Source: Kudoa neothunni
Taxonomy: Eukaryota; Cnidaria
Length of the DNA: 64,000 bases
Direction of reading: 5' to 3'
Assembly (NCBI GenBank): GCA_964304625.1
Contig: OZ199838.1
Coordinates: 15,004,001 to 15,068,000, forward strand
The position numbers were made by a program, and so were the translations under genes. This document shows positions 1 to 10,381 of this stretch, in pieces. Position 1 is the stretch's first letter; each line of letters opens with the position of its first letter. The notes beneath the pieces were generated by a model, which saw only the letters and a list, made by a program, of their open reading frames with translations, ran no database searches and was not told the DNA's origin.

Positions 1-138
1 TTTTTTTGTATATCGTTGTTTATTCTATTTTTTCAAATTTTTATTGAATAATTATAAAATTCTATTTATTTTGGGAGAATACACCCGATATTACAATTGT
101 TTAATTCTCCTATGTAAATAAAATTTGTAATACAATAG

Positions 139-181
139 GCCCTGGGGTCAATTTGACCCCAGGGACACTCGGAAAGTTTAA
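139..181. repeat. piggyBac-type right end with palindrome
   Basis: A GGGGTC-N4-GACCCC palindrome lies some 20 bases inside a TTAA (178-181), with a terminal motif that reads outward as TTAAACTTTCCGAG. The same layout recurs at the ends of the better preserved piggyBac elements in this window (10382, 12406, 44744, 45887). The partner end is not certain. A TTAATTCTCC at about 98 could make a tiny derivative, or the element may extend left of the window. Confidence 0.5.
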
Positions 182-976
182 TTAGTTTGTCTTGTTAGGA
201 TTGATGCTATTTTTTTATTTCCAGATGCATTTATCAGTTCTGTTAGAATTCTTAAATCGTGCTCCAATCAGAAAGAATCAGAATAAATAAATTTTAATTC
301 ATTTCTACGAACTAACAACACTTATATAAATCATACTAACCAATAACAGATAATAGATAGCACTATTTTGTCATTGATTTTTATCCTATCAAAATTTTAC
401 AATGTTCTCTACGAGGTCTACGCTCCCAAATATTTATCACATATATTGAAAGAGTATTGATGCGAAATTCGATAATTTTTTAATTTAATTTACCAAATAT
501 TTTTGAGGGATTTATTGGTAAATTTGAAAAAATTCTAACTTCATCATAACCTACCTATGAACATTCCACCGAGAAAAGTAAATATCGCTTCTATGGTGGT
601 ATACACAAAAATTTTCTATTCAAAAAATGTGGAATAATGTTGACATGAGTGAGGAAAAAGATGCTCATTTAGTTCACGTGGCTTTATCAGGCTAGATTAG
701 TTTTCTTTCGACAATTCAAGCATTTTGTTTAATGACAATTACTTATTAAAGTAGACCTAAATATTAAGTTATATGATTTAAATGAGAAAACCATTACAGA
801 ATAATAACGCAACAATCGGGACCACATTTCCAAAAGTAAAACGGACACAGTTGTAGCTATTAGTTTGTTATTAACTATAATTTGCTGCTGAGAGAAACAC
901 CAATTGAACAATTTTTAAATTCCGCCTACTGCGTACACAGTATATAAATAAATAACTAAATAATCGGTCACGACAA
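182..976. other. No gene recognised
   Basis: AT-rich sequence between a piggyBac-type end and a Tigger/pogo element. Short open frames here have no recognisable motif, and I see no repeat structure or RNA gene. Confidence 0.5.
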
Positions 977-2880
977 CAGTCAAACCTCGATATTGCGAAG
1001 TAAATCGGGGATTCAATTTTACTACGTAATACCGGTGATCGCGCACACGCGCTGAAGGGAAATTGTATTTTTATGATTTAACCTATTTTTTAAGCACAGA
1101 ATCCAGAAATGAAATTATAAGTTAATTATTAAATGAAGTTTATTTTTATTTTTTGTGAAAAAAGTCCGTTATGGTAGTTTGGAGTTCTCTTTTTTTAGTA
1201 TTGAGATCAGTCGGTCCATTACAGGGTGTAGGACGAATAAACCTTGTGGTTCTTCCGCGATAAAAGTTTCCCTTAAAGTTTGTATTGCCTCCCTAATTTT
1301 CTTGGTAGGGACCTTTTCTATAGCTTTGTCTGTTTCGTCCTTTTCATTATTAGATTTATTATTTATGCCGCAATTAATGACGGAGGAGGAATTTGCTTCA
1401 TCGTGAACTTTTTCGTTAATTTCAGGTGATACATCATCAAGTGAGTCTAGTTAATTTTAGAAAAATAATTTTGGATAATATACCTTCATTAATGTTATCA
1501 TATTCTTGAATTTCTTGAATAGTTGTTGATGCTATTAAACTTATATTTATAATTTTAATCAAAAACACCTGACTTATTAAAACAATTAATAATTGTTTCC
1601 TTCGAAACATTATTCCAAGCATTTTTTAACGTTTTTAAACAATCGAATAAAGTATAGTTTTTAATATTTATTCATTATCATCCAATACACTAATCGAACG
1701 GAGAATTTTTTTATAGTTACTTTTTAATGAGTTAATCATTCCTAAATCGCAAGGCTGTAATATTGATGTAGTATTCTTCGGCAAAAGTAAAAATTTAATA
1801 TTTTCTAGACCGCCCATGCCTTTAGGATGGGAGGGGCATTGGTCTAATAAGGTTAAAACTTTTCTATTCTCCTTTTCAAACATATTGTTAAATTTTTTCA
1901 TAATCTGAAAAAAGATAGAGGCGTTCATCCATGAGTTTTTCTGAGAAAAATATTCAATTGGTAGATGGGATATATTTTTAAAACAACGAGGCTTCTGATA
2001 TTTAACAACTACAAATAATGGTAGTTTTGAACCATCCAGGCCGCAGATACTAAAACCGTAACACGCTTCTTGGACACTTTAAATCCTCGGACATTTCGTT
2101 CTGCTTTTAATACGTAAGTTCGCTTATTAATTTGCTGGTAAAAAGCGCAGTCTCATCAACATTAATAATATTTTTTGGATCGTAACTTTGCAGAATATCT
2201 TTATTCTCAAATTTCCAAGCATATATTGAAGAAGAATCAGTACTAGATGCTTCCCCGTGAAGTCTTACGGAACGAAGTCCAAATCTATTTTTAAAGCAAG
2301 TCAGCCATCCTCTACTTGCATTAAAATTGTCGATATTCTTTTCTTTGGCGATTGACAATGCTTATGCTATTATAATTTCGCCAGAAATTTGTTTTTTATT
2401 ATTTCGGGCATTTACGATCCAATTATAAACTTCGGTATCGACATCTTCATGTTTACCGCTAGAAAATCGCTTTCTCTTGTTAGAAATATTGGAATCAGTA
2501 ATTTTTTGTTCCATTGAGAGAATTCTACTGAGAGTTGAATATTCTTAACAAAAATTATCGTTATTATTAATATAAAGTAAAAACATTTGAATACTTAGTC
2601 CGAATTTCATTACGGTCATTTTTTTGCACTTTTAATTGATTTAATTGAATTATAATAACTAATAATTTTATTCTTCTCATCAATATCTCGCTGCACTCTC
2701 GACATTGTCAATTTTACTGCGCATTATCGAATAATATACATTGTCGTTTATTTAAAAAAATTTTTCTTTACAATAATTTTATAATATTAGCATTAATATG
2801 TCTAATATATTTTCCAATTTAACTAAAATAGAACAAATACAAGAGATATTGGGCTACTACGCAATACCGAGGCACGACTG
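977..2880 (-). mobile_element. Tigger/pogo-type DNA transposon, decayed
   Basis: The ends are imperfect inverted repeats: CAGTCAAACCTCGATATTGCG on the left, and on the right a sequence whose complement begins CAGTCGTGCCTCGGTATTGCG. They resemble vertebrate Tigger ends. A TA follows the right end; the left flank is AA, a decayed TA target. The 1.9 kb length and the pogo-family transposase inside, on the minus strand, agree. It lies 58 bases upstream of the MRRF start codon, so its right end borders or overlaps that gene's promoter. Confidence 0.8.
1668..2514 (-). pseudogene. Pogo-family (CENP-B/DDE_1) transposase, broken
   Basis: Read from a methionine at 2514, the protein starts with a basic KRKRF stretch. 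A Tc5/CENP-B-type helix-turn-helix follows (YNWIVNAR, QISGE, FNASRGWL, FKNRFGLRS), then a DDE_1 catalytic domain with NVDETALF and, further on, LLDQCPSHP and LLPKNTTSILQP...DLGMINSLKSNY. The VDE and the D of LLDQ would be the first two catalytic acids. One in-frame stop follows GEIIIA near 2364, and frame changes separate the HTH part from the distal DDE part. It cannot make a full protein as read. Family assignment is firm; activity is excluded unless the assembly is wrong. Confidence 0.8.
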
Positions 2881-2938
2881 TAATCAATTTGAAATCTAAC
2901 ACGTGATTAAAGTAATGATGGTGAATGTGACTGGTGGG

Positions 2939-4029
2939 ATGCTTTTGCGTCCAGTCTATCACTCTTTCGTCAAATTCACTAATCGAAATCATAATAGCTT
3001 GTTTATTAGACATTTTAAATTTTCTAATTGTAATTACCGAGAAAAAAGAAAAAAATCAAATACTACGCCAAGTAAGCGCATACATGGATAAATTTTAACA
3101 TTTAATATCGGATAATCTATTTTGATTAATTTAAATAAACAATTTTAGAAAATATTGACACGTGTAATCGAAACTCAACCCCTTCAGATTTGTTGCCATT
3201 GGTTGATTTGCTGGATAGACGAATGGTGGCTATAGCTGAAAGATTTTCCGAAGAATTTAACACAAATCTCTCACTAAGTGATGTCAGTTTCAGTCGATTG
3301 TTAATATAGTAACATTTTAGAGTCTATAACTAACTTGAAGTTGAAACAAGATGAAAGGAGTGATTCAGATAAACGTTTGGAAGATATAGCAACCTTCCAA
3401 TGTCGTAGTGATTATATAACGATTTATCCAACAAATCCATCCAAAGAGGTTGAAAAATTTAACAAATTGATAGTTCTTATTTTTAATCATGTCAGAACTT
3501 TAATAAAATTATGAACTCATTGAGTCAACACTACATCAGTTTATTCCCCCAGGTGATCGACAATAAATACATCAAGGTTCCATATCCATTGTAAGTGTTC
3601 ACTTAATTCCTAGTACATTCTAATGCTAGCGTAATTTTCCAATTTGCGTAGGCAAACCGACGAATTAAGACAAAAAGTGTTTTCTCATGCCAAACAATAT
3701 GCTGTTTTTGTGAAGAAACAGATGTTTGATGATTTGAAAAAATTTCATAAAAAGGCGAGTGAAGATTCTCTCTCTGGAGATGCGTCGAAAGAACTCTACA
3801 GAAATGTATTTATTTTTATTAAATATATATTGCTAAGTATTTGTGTATATCATTTTAAAATATGATCAAAATGTATCTTTTTAGTAGAAGAAACTACATT
3901 TTTCTATCTTAATTTATTTTTATTGTTTCAAATATTGAATATTCCTTCTAGGCATTGACGGTTCTCAAAACATACAATGGAAACATCCAGAAAATGCTGG
4001 ACGATAAGCAGTCTGATTTGAAGCTTTAA
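2939..4029 (+). CDS. MRRF: Mitochondrial ribosome recycling factor, spliced
   Basis: Ribosome recycling factor, which splits post-termination mitochondrial ribosomes. Exon 1 (2939-3071) starts MLLRPVYHSF and is rich in Arg, Ser and Asn without acidic residues, as expected of a mitochondrial presequence; it ends in a lysine-rich stretch as in human MRRF. A gt-ag intron (3072-3148) leads to exon 2 (LLPLVDLLDRRMVAIAERF). Later exons carry IDNKYIKVPYPL, matching the family's G-x-x-IRVPxPxxT motif, then TDELRQKVFSHAKQ and the long helix VKKQMFDDLKKFHKKASED. The last exon (3952-4029) ends NIQKMLDDKQSDLKL. Introns at 3591-3651 and 3806-3951 are clear. Those near 3283-3322 and 3473-3495 are short and their exact sites uncertain. 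No break is needed. The minus-strand frame over exon 1 is a shadow. Confidence 0.85.
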
Positions 4030-4585
4030 AATTAATGTGATGAAGGATAAAATGTTGATGTTCCATGAAGTTTTGTGCTAAAATGCAATCAGTAGTAAAA
4101 ACTATAAAACTTTACAATCTCACGGGTGCATAAAAACTAAAATAATTTCTATTTCTTTCGTTTATTAGTTACAAAACAAAGAGCTAAAATAATGACCATG
4201 CTTTTCATTAAATACACAGAGATTTTATAAATTTAAAAGTTACCATGATAAAATTTGAAACATGTGAGGAAATAAAATTTTCTTGCGCCTTTTCGTCTCC
4301 ATTGTCCATTTTAGTGGGGAAAAATTAATTCGCCCATAAATTTAAAACAGATTAATTATTTATGAATATTTTATTAATATGATAAACATAAGTTGTTATT
4401 CTAAAAATTGAATGAGATGATAGATTAGTTAATGTTTGTAGCCATTTTTGTTCATGTTACGACCTCTTCCTTTTTATAATGTCGAAATGACGTAAAACAT
4501 TCAAAAGAATAAATATCACAAAATCATTTAATATTGTTAAAAACAAGGTAAATATTTAATAAGCGAGCTTTAGTTAAGTAATTAT
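4030..4585. other. MRRF 3' flank, no other gene
   Basis: AT-rich sequence after the MRRF stop, with likely 3' UTR near the gene. I see no coding motif or inverted repeat before the TTAA at 4586. Confidence 0.5.
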
Positions 4586-4620
4586 TTAATCCTCCGATCG
4601 TGCCAAAAAGGACTATACAC

Positions 4621-4817
4621 CAGGGGGGTTCCCAACTAAAACTGGACTCGCACCTCAATTTTTTGACGAAACGAAATTCGCACACCTTTGCATACGATAA
4701 GGTGTAACTGACTTAAAATTTATCCAAAATTATTTTCAATTTTGATCGGATCTCGCACTACCTGAAACCAAAGTTCGAACTCCCTAAAGTGTGTGCACCC
4801 CCAGTTGGGAACCCCAG
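4621..4817. mobile_element. hAT-type MITE with 8-base target duplication
   Basis: This 197-base element starts CAGGGGGGTTCCCAAC and ends GTTGGGAACCCCAG, an inverted repeat of hAT type. It is flanked on both sides by CTATACAC (4613-4620 and 4818-4825), a perfect 8-base duplication. It has no coding capacity. Removing it restores the subterminal motif of the host piggyBac element, so it landed after that element. Confidence 0.85.
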
Positions 4818-5575
4818 CTATACACCTAGCCGTTTTGGGGTTTAGGAAGACCTCACTTTTTTCTTTCATACTTTTGAAGATAAAATTATCAAATATTGTT
4901 TTAAAATTAAAAAAATAAATCGATAGACTAGATATAGAGGAAATGGACAAAGATATTAGTACGAAGATTGCCGATCCGACACACATGAATGATTAGCTCC
5001 TCTTAGATTTCAAATTTGATTAAAATTGCACAATTACACACCTGAAAGCGAATTTAAATTAATTCGTGCATTATTTTAAAATCTTGGGTATCTCAGATCT
5101 ATTATAGCGTTTAACCTGCAAGATACTCTTATATTAAATTACACATTTCATTATATATTACAAATTATCACATCATTTATTAATTTTTAATGGATTAACA
5201 AATTAACAATATCTTTAAGATACAATTTCTAAGATGAGTACTATATCCATTAATTGAAATACATAACGTCTTATCAATATAAATATAATCTAAGTTCATA
5301 TTTATTAACCGTTCCAAATACTCTGATGTCAGAAGGAACAAGACCAGTGATAAATAAAACAATACTTAACGATAGGCGAATAACTAATGTTGGTAGTTTA
5401 TTACACAATTGCAACAAACAATTTCAGAGTGATTATTACAACAATATTTTGAACAGCAAAACCACGTTGATTTTGTTTTTCTATCCGAACCTCGTAAACA
5501 CAGATTGCAACTTTTTTTAACTTTGGAAGTGAAGCTTTCATTATTCGAAATAGAAGGATCATCATTGAGGAGCGG

Positions 5576-6919
5576 TTATATTGATAAATCCGCTAACTCT
5601 TCTAGATATTTGATTCTCGAGATTTTAGGTTTATTAAATATAGTTATATACAAGTAAAAAGAGTTGACCAAACTTAAGTCGATCATATTGTAAAAAACTA
5701 CCATCGGCCATCTTTTGGTATATCGTTTTACACTCGAGGTAGATGGAATACTATCCACCGTATCCACTCCACCTTTGGTTTTGTTATCATCAATCATAAC
5801 CTCAGGTTTTTAGTATGATCCGAATGCAACCTAACATTATTTGATGAAGTAGCTAACAAAATGACAGCCTTGTTCTTTTTGGTACATATGATAACATCAT
5901 CTTTTTCTTGTGATAAACAAAAATCGAACTAAAGACTTCCCTCATTTTGTTCGGTTTCATAATCGCCGGAGTTTCCGTTTTTATTGTGAAGAAGAGTTCC
6001 AAGCATTGTTAATCCAAGGCCAAGAAGTTTGTCAGCCAATCCGATCGAGGTAAAGAAATTATCACGTACGATATTTCTACCAGATCCTTTTAGATATGAT
6101 GATAATTCTAAGACAACTTTTTCTCTCACACTCTTAGTAACTTCATTGGTCGTTTAACCCAGATAGATGGAAATGTTATGGGTTTAATTGGTGTGTGGAT
6201 CGGTTAATAAAAAAAACTTCATACCATAGACCACAGGCTTGGATAGCATATATTGTTTAAATGGGAACCTGCCACGAAATGTTATCAGTTGATTATCAAC
6301 AGTAAGACTTCCGGAGGGAGTCAAACACATTGGGAGAATTCTTTTCCATTTATTAAACAAGTCAATTATTGGGAAAAACTTATCATTTTCACGTCGTACG
6401 AACCTGGTCTCAGAATCATCAAAACGAATACTTCTATTTATTTATGTGAATCTTTCTAGCGACATTATTTTTCTATAAATATCTCTCCCTTTACTCAAGT
6501 TCCACAATTGTTTGAGGGATTCCATCTTGTATTTAAAAATACATACATATATATATATAGGAATTCCCATGTATGCTTTCATTTCCACTAATGTTAATAA
6601 ATTTCATTTATTTCTGTAATGGAAGACCCAAAATTATTAGTGTTAATAATAATGATTTATACAATTCGTCATCAAAAAATAACGATAAACAATCTATAAA
6701 GAAACAGATTCTTGTCGACGCGAATGCAGTTATTCCCGGGGCTTTGTTTAAAATATTCTCCTTCGTTATTTTAATATTTGAGAGAATATTAGGAGACCAT
6801 AAAATCATGTTTTTATCAATGTCTATTCGACCAAATTTTCTAATAATGCAGTATTCAATTTTATACGATTTTATACATGTTTTAGTGAAATAAAAACCAG
6901 AGGTCCACCTGGGCCCCAA
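5576..6919 (-). pseudogene. piggyBac transposase, broken
   Basis: Minus-strand fragments follow the DDE_Tnp_1_7 order. The distal start has KAPGITAFASTRI and CLSLFFDDELYKSLLL (about 6640-6790), the domain entry typical of piggyBac. Next comes LKGSGRNIVRDNFFTSIGLADKLL (about 6010-6110), matching the family's VxxDNFFTS motif. The C-terminal part has NKTKGGVDTVD and VKRYTKRWPMVVFYNMIDLSLVNSF (about 5660-5790), matching KGGVDxxD and RWPLxxFYNMID. Several frame changes and stops separate the pieces, so it is a fossil. The DNFFTS and GGVD motifs make the family call secure. Confidence 0.85.
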
Positions 6920-7195
6920 AACGGCCAGGTGTATAAAAAATATTGTAAGAGTTCGTTTTAAATTAGTTTTTAGTTATAAAACCTTTTTTGTATTCTTCGT
7001 AACATATCTGAAGAATAAAGTTAGATTTAATTAAGTAAAACTTATTCAACAAGTAGTAAATTGCCCGGAATTCGGCTTGGGGTTCATTGGACTCCAAACA
7101 TGCTCGAAGGGTTAAAAATAGCAATAAATATACTGTCATCGCGTGGGTATTATAATGGACAATGATGTTTTGAGGACTTTAAATAATTAATTCTA

Positions 7196-7447
7196 ATAGA
7201 TCACAACATTGCTTTTACATATAAAGAAACCGGAGAAACAATAGCTAAAGTGATTGGCCTTCCGCATGTGGATAATTCCGATCCAGATGTGACAGTAGAT
7301 GAGTCAGATTGTCTCAACATTGAAAATATTGAAGCAGAATTTGATGATAAATTAAAAATTAAAAGTGGGAAAAGGAAAGAAATTTTTGAAATCGACATGA
7401 AACTGGAAAATAAAGCGATGAATTTTAGTGACTTACGCGACCTTATA
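7196..7447 (+). pseudogene. Unrecognised acidic reading frame, truncated
   Basis: An open frame reading TYKETGETIAKVIGLPHVDN and then a stretch rich in Asp and Glu (DESDCLNIENIEAEFDDKL) runs from about 7196 until the pogo-type MITE at 7448, which supplies the stop. The composition looks protein-like, but I cannot name it. It may be the tail or linker of another transposase cut by the MITE. No intron signals were checked with confidence. Confidence 0.3.
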
Positions 7448-8272
7448 CAATCGGCAACCGATTTTACGCACTTTTTTTAGAACCGACTTGGTGGTTCTCA
7501 TATTAAATGTGTTGTATATGCTAAGGTTTACTCCAATTAATATTCCCTATTTTACGAACATAAAATCTTCATTTAATATCAAATAATGCCAAGATACGTA
7601 AAATTGGTCACGACGGATTTTACGTACATTTTATTCCGATTCCTATACCACTTGCGGATTTTACGCAATCACTAGCTATGATCATTGATAGCCAGAAGCG
7701 TTGAACATTTAAAGAAAAATATGAAATATTGAAGTTCTTTGAGACTCTTTCTCTAAAAAATTAAAAAAACAATTACTATTCGTCAATTCGAGAGTTCCAC
7801 ATTATATTATTTTTATGAAATAAAAAAAAAGGTGTAATTGACAAAATGATACTCGAGTAGGAGATAAAGAAAGATTAAATCGTTGATATTAATGGAAATA
7901 AAAACGTTATGTAATCGACTATGAAGGATATTAAACAAGAGGAGGTTAAAATAACACCCATAGAGTTTCATAAAAATAAGAAATTGGTTGTGTGCAAAAT
8001 TTAAAGCACTTACCATAGTCGGCGGTAATAGAAAATACAATCTATTGTTTTAAATTGAAGAAAAATTAGATAATTGAAAATAACCGAATTTTATCCATGT
8101 TTTGGAAAACAAATTAGAAATTCACTATTGTTGTGTACATATAAATATAAATTAATAAGGTTTACTCAATTTATTTACGTGGTTTGTAAATTCCGTGCCA
8201 TAGTTTTAACAAATAAAAATTTTTTTTCCTTACGCATTCGCCGGTTTGGTACGTAAAATCGGTTACCCATTG
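7448..8272. mobile_element. Non-autonomous pogo-type element
   Basis: The ends are inverted repeats: left CAATCGGCAACCGATTTTACG, right complement CAATGGGTAACCGATTTTACG. Both are flanked by TA (7446-7447 and 8273-8274). The left interior has AAAGAAAAATATGAAATATTGAAG (a few bases differ) where the pogo element at 21705 encodes the start of its HTH, so it is an internally deleted relative of that family. At 825 bases it has no long coding frame. Confidence 0.75.
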
Positions 8273-9032
8273 TATTTCACATCGAGTATTTCAAATTCTT
8301 TTCTTGTGCGCGTAATCAATGCGCGAATGTGCAAGTGTAAATAAAAACCAATTGTCCGCCTTAATGGACAGATTGAAAGGGGCTTTAAATTATTTTTTTA
8401 AAATTAAATTTCAGACTGTGTATAATTTTAATACTTGTTTAATATAAAAAATTCTCGAAGAAAAATACAAATATTTGGGAACGAACGGCGTAAATATATG
8501 CCATAATATCGAAAATCTCTGGGCGCCTAAAGAACCACCTTTAGCATTGGCGAACATTTCTGGGACTCTGAATTTCGAGGAATAATAAGGTTGACAGTTG
8601 ACACGAGTGTCTCCATCAAACACGCTCCAGAAGTTGCGAATTTAAGTCATCCCGCAGTAGTGCCACTACTTCTACTCTGTGAGTCCTTATTTCGTAATGG
8701 AAGCTATGATTAGAGTGTACGGTCACTTCTGCGTACAACTCATCCTTAGATATAGCTTGGTTCATTGAGGAAGATTGGATTCGACCATGAATTTTGTGGA
8801 TCTTATTGGCTACTAAAAATTTCTTACAGGCGCGTAGGGGTTGAAATCGGTTCGGTTTTTGACCGTCCGTTTTGGATTTTATAAATATATTTTTTAATTT
8901 ATATAACTTAGTTTCTATTATTAATTGGTAAAATATTTTAATCAAATAAACGTGTCTCAAAAAAAAGGTGTCAAAACCTTTTTTTGTGAGTGACATGTTT
9001 TAACAGTAAGCAAGTTTTTTACTCAATATTAT
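8273..9032. other. No gene recognised; two unsupported minus frames
   Basis: Minus-strand frames at 8411-8623 and 8616-8996 are open but match nothing I know and lack signal, membrane or metal-binding patterns. A short hairpin-forming stretch (A-rich, AAGGTGTCAAAACCTT, T-rich) lies at 8959-8985. Treat the block as intergenic. Confidence 0.4.
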
Positions 9033-9203
9033 TGTTAGGGCAAGGAACCATCGTTCAAATATAACAATAATAATATATATAGAGGCTAATATAAGGGTGT
9101 TTATATAGTTAGCGCTAACGGTATATTAATACACATAGGTACCGACCAAGATAATGTGTGTCATTATATCTTTGACGCCGAAGACTAACTGTCAGCCCCA
9201 ACA
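9033..9203. mobile_element. Solo LTR, small
   Basis: A 171-base block starts TGTTAGGGC and ends GCCCCAACA, the TG...CA form of an LTR. It is flanked on both sides by ATTAT (9028-9032 and 9204-9208), a perfect 5-base target duplication. No internal retroelement sequence lies beside it, so it is a solo LTR, probably of the Ty3/gypsy type. It is not the LTR of either gypsy element found further on. Confidence 0.6.
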
Positions 9204-9890
9204 ATTATATTAATAATATCTGCTATTTGAAGATATTTTATTAAGCTTGTAATAAGGGAGCAAAATGTAACAAATGTGACTTCACACTCACCAATATAAT
9301 TGAGGATCTCTCGCACATTGACGAAACAATTTCAGATATTTAAAAATGAAACTTATCGAAGGTTGCTTTGAACAACGCATCATTTGTTCCTATATATTTA
9401 TTTATTAAATATCAATTCAAAAATTTGTGAATAGAGTTTTTTTCTATAAAGGATTGTCAAATTTTGAACTATAAAAAGTAATTAATTTCATTGGATCGAA
9501 TGATCAGATCCAAGACTCTAAACCTCCCAAACCTGAGATGGATTTCGACAATTTGATAGATTACGTATCTAAGTTAAAAAGACAAAAATATTTTTCGGAT
9601 TCTAACGAAATTGCCAACTTTATTATTCGCGGTTTGATGTCAGATCGTTTAGAAAGGGTTCGTATAACTCTTTCTAACGTTTGGCCTACGAGTATTGACT
9701 TAGAAGTATGTTTCTTCCAATGCAGCCGTGTTATTTTCCCATTGAGAACAAAATTTAGCGAATCGAAACCATTTTGTTTATTTATGAAAATCGAAATAAT
9801 TAAATTTATATTTGAATCATGAGATTTTTGAGTGAAGAAATTTGATCTTAAAATATTTATAATTGTTGACAAAGGTAGTAATTGGAAATT
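9204..9890. other. Mostly empty; one exon-like frame
   Basis: A plus frame from 9538 reads MDFDNLIDYVSKLKRQKYF and continues to LSNVWPTSIDLE at about 9706, where a GTATGT donor-like sequence follows. It could be an exon or a decayed gag-like or transposase fragment; I do not recognise it. The rest shows nothing. Confidence 0.25.
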
Positions 9891-10381
9891 TTAATCTCTA
9901 AGGTCAGCAAAAACGACCACCCCCAAGGAATTTTGGGGTCCAAAGACCCCCAGTTTTTTATTTGATGAACTAACTTAATCAATATAGTAATATTATTTTC
10001 TTCAGTTTAAAAAATTTCCGTCGATTAAATTTAAACTAAAACAGCCGAAAATTTGTGTAATTAATCAATTATAATCTCACCGTTGCTTAATGATCTTAAA
10101 TTTTGGTGGAATAAAGAATTCAAGTGAATTGACTTAATGATTAGTATTTTTTGGTGAAAATATTCAATTTAATATTCTAAATTATCGTTCAGGAGCATAT
10201 TGTTACTCTGCTCAAATAATGCCACGCGACCCCGCTTTCAAGTACAAAATAAGAGTGAAACTGACGAGTGTATTGATGAATATCAATCTTTTGGAAGTGA
10301 ACTTGAAGTAAACTATACGAAATCATCTGAAACGTCCACTGAATCGGTGGAATATGGAAATACTGAAGACCCAATGATCAG

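Larger units (their letters stand above)
4586..7115 (-). mobile_element. piggyBac-family transposon, decayed
   Basis: The element is bounded by TTAA (4586-4589 and 7112-7115). The left end reads TTAATCCTCCGATCGTG and the right end, on the other strand, TTAACCCTTCGAGCATG. An internal inverted motif (TATACACCTRGCCGTTTTGG) occurs near 4615-4842, split by a MITE, and near 6915-6936; asymmetric subterminal repeats are normal for piggyBac. It carries piggyBac transposase remains on the minus strand. The 2.5 kb length suits an autonomous ancestor plus a 0.2 kb insertion. Confidence 0.75.

Noticed and set aside
1155-1406. Plus-strand frame inside the Tigger element
   Set aside because: It lies opposite the 3' part of the transposon and has no recognisable motif.
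2819-3013. Minus-strand frame over the start of MRRF
   Set aside because: It is the antisense shadow of MRRF exon 1, whose presequence and splice sites fit a known gene.
8411-8996. Two open minus frames that could be a gene
   Set aside because: They overlap in different frames and show no family motif, signal or membrane pattern, with no splice logic joining them.
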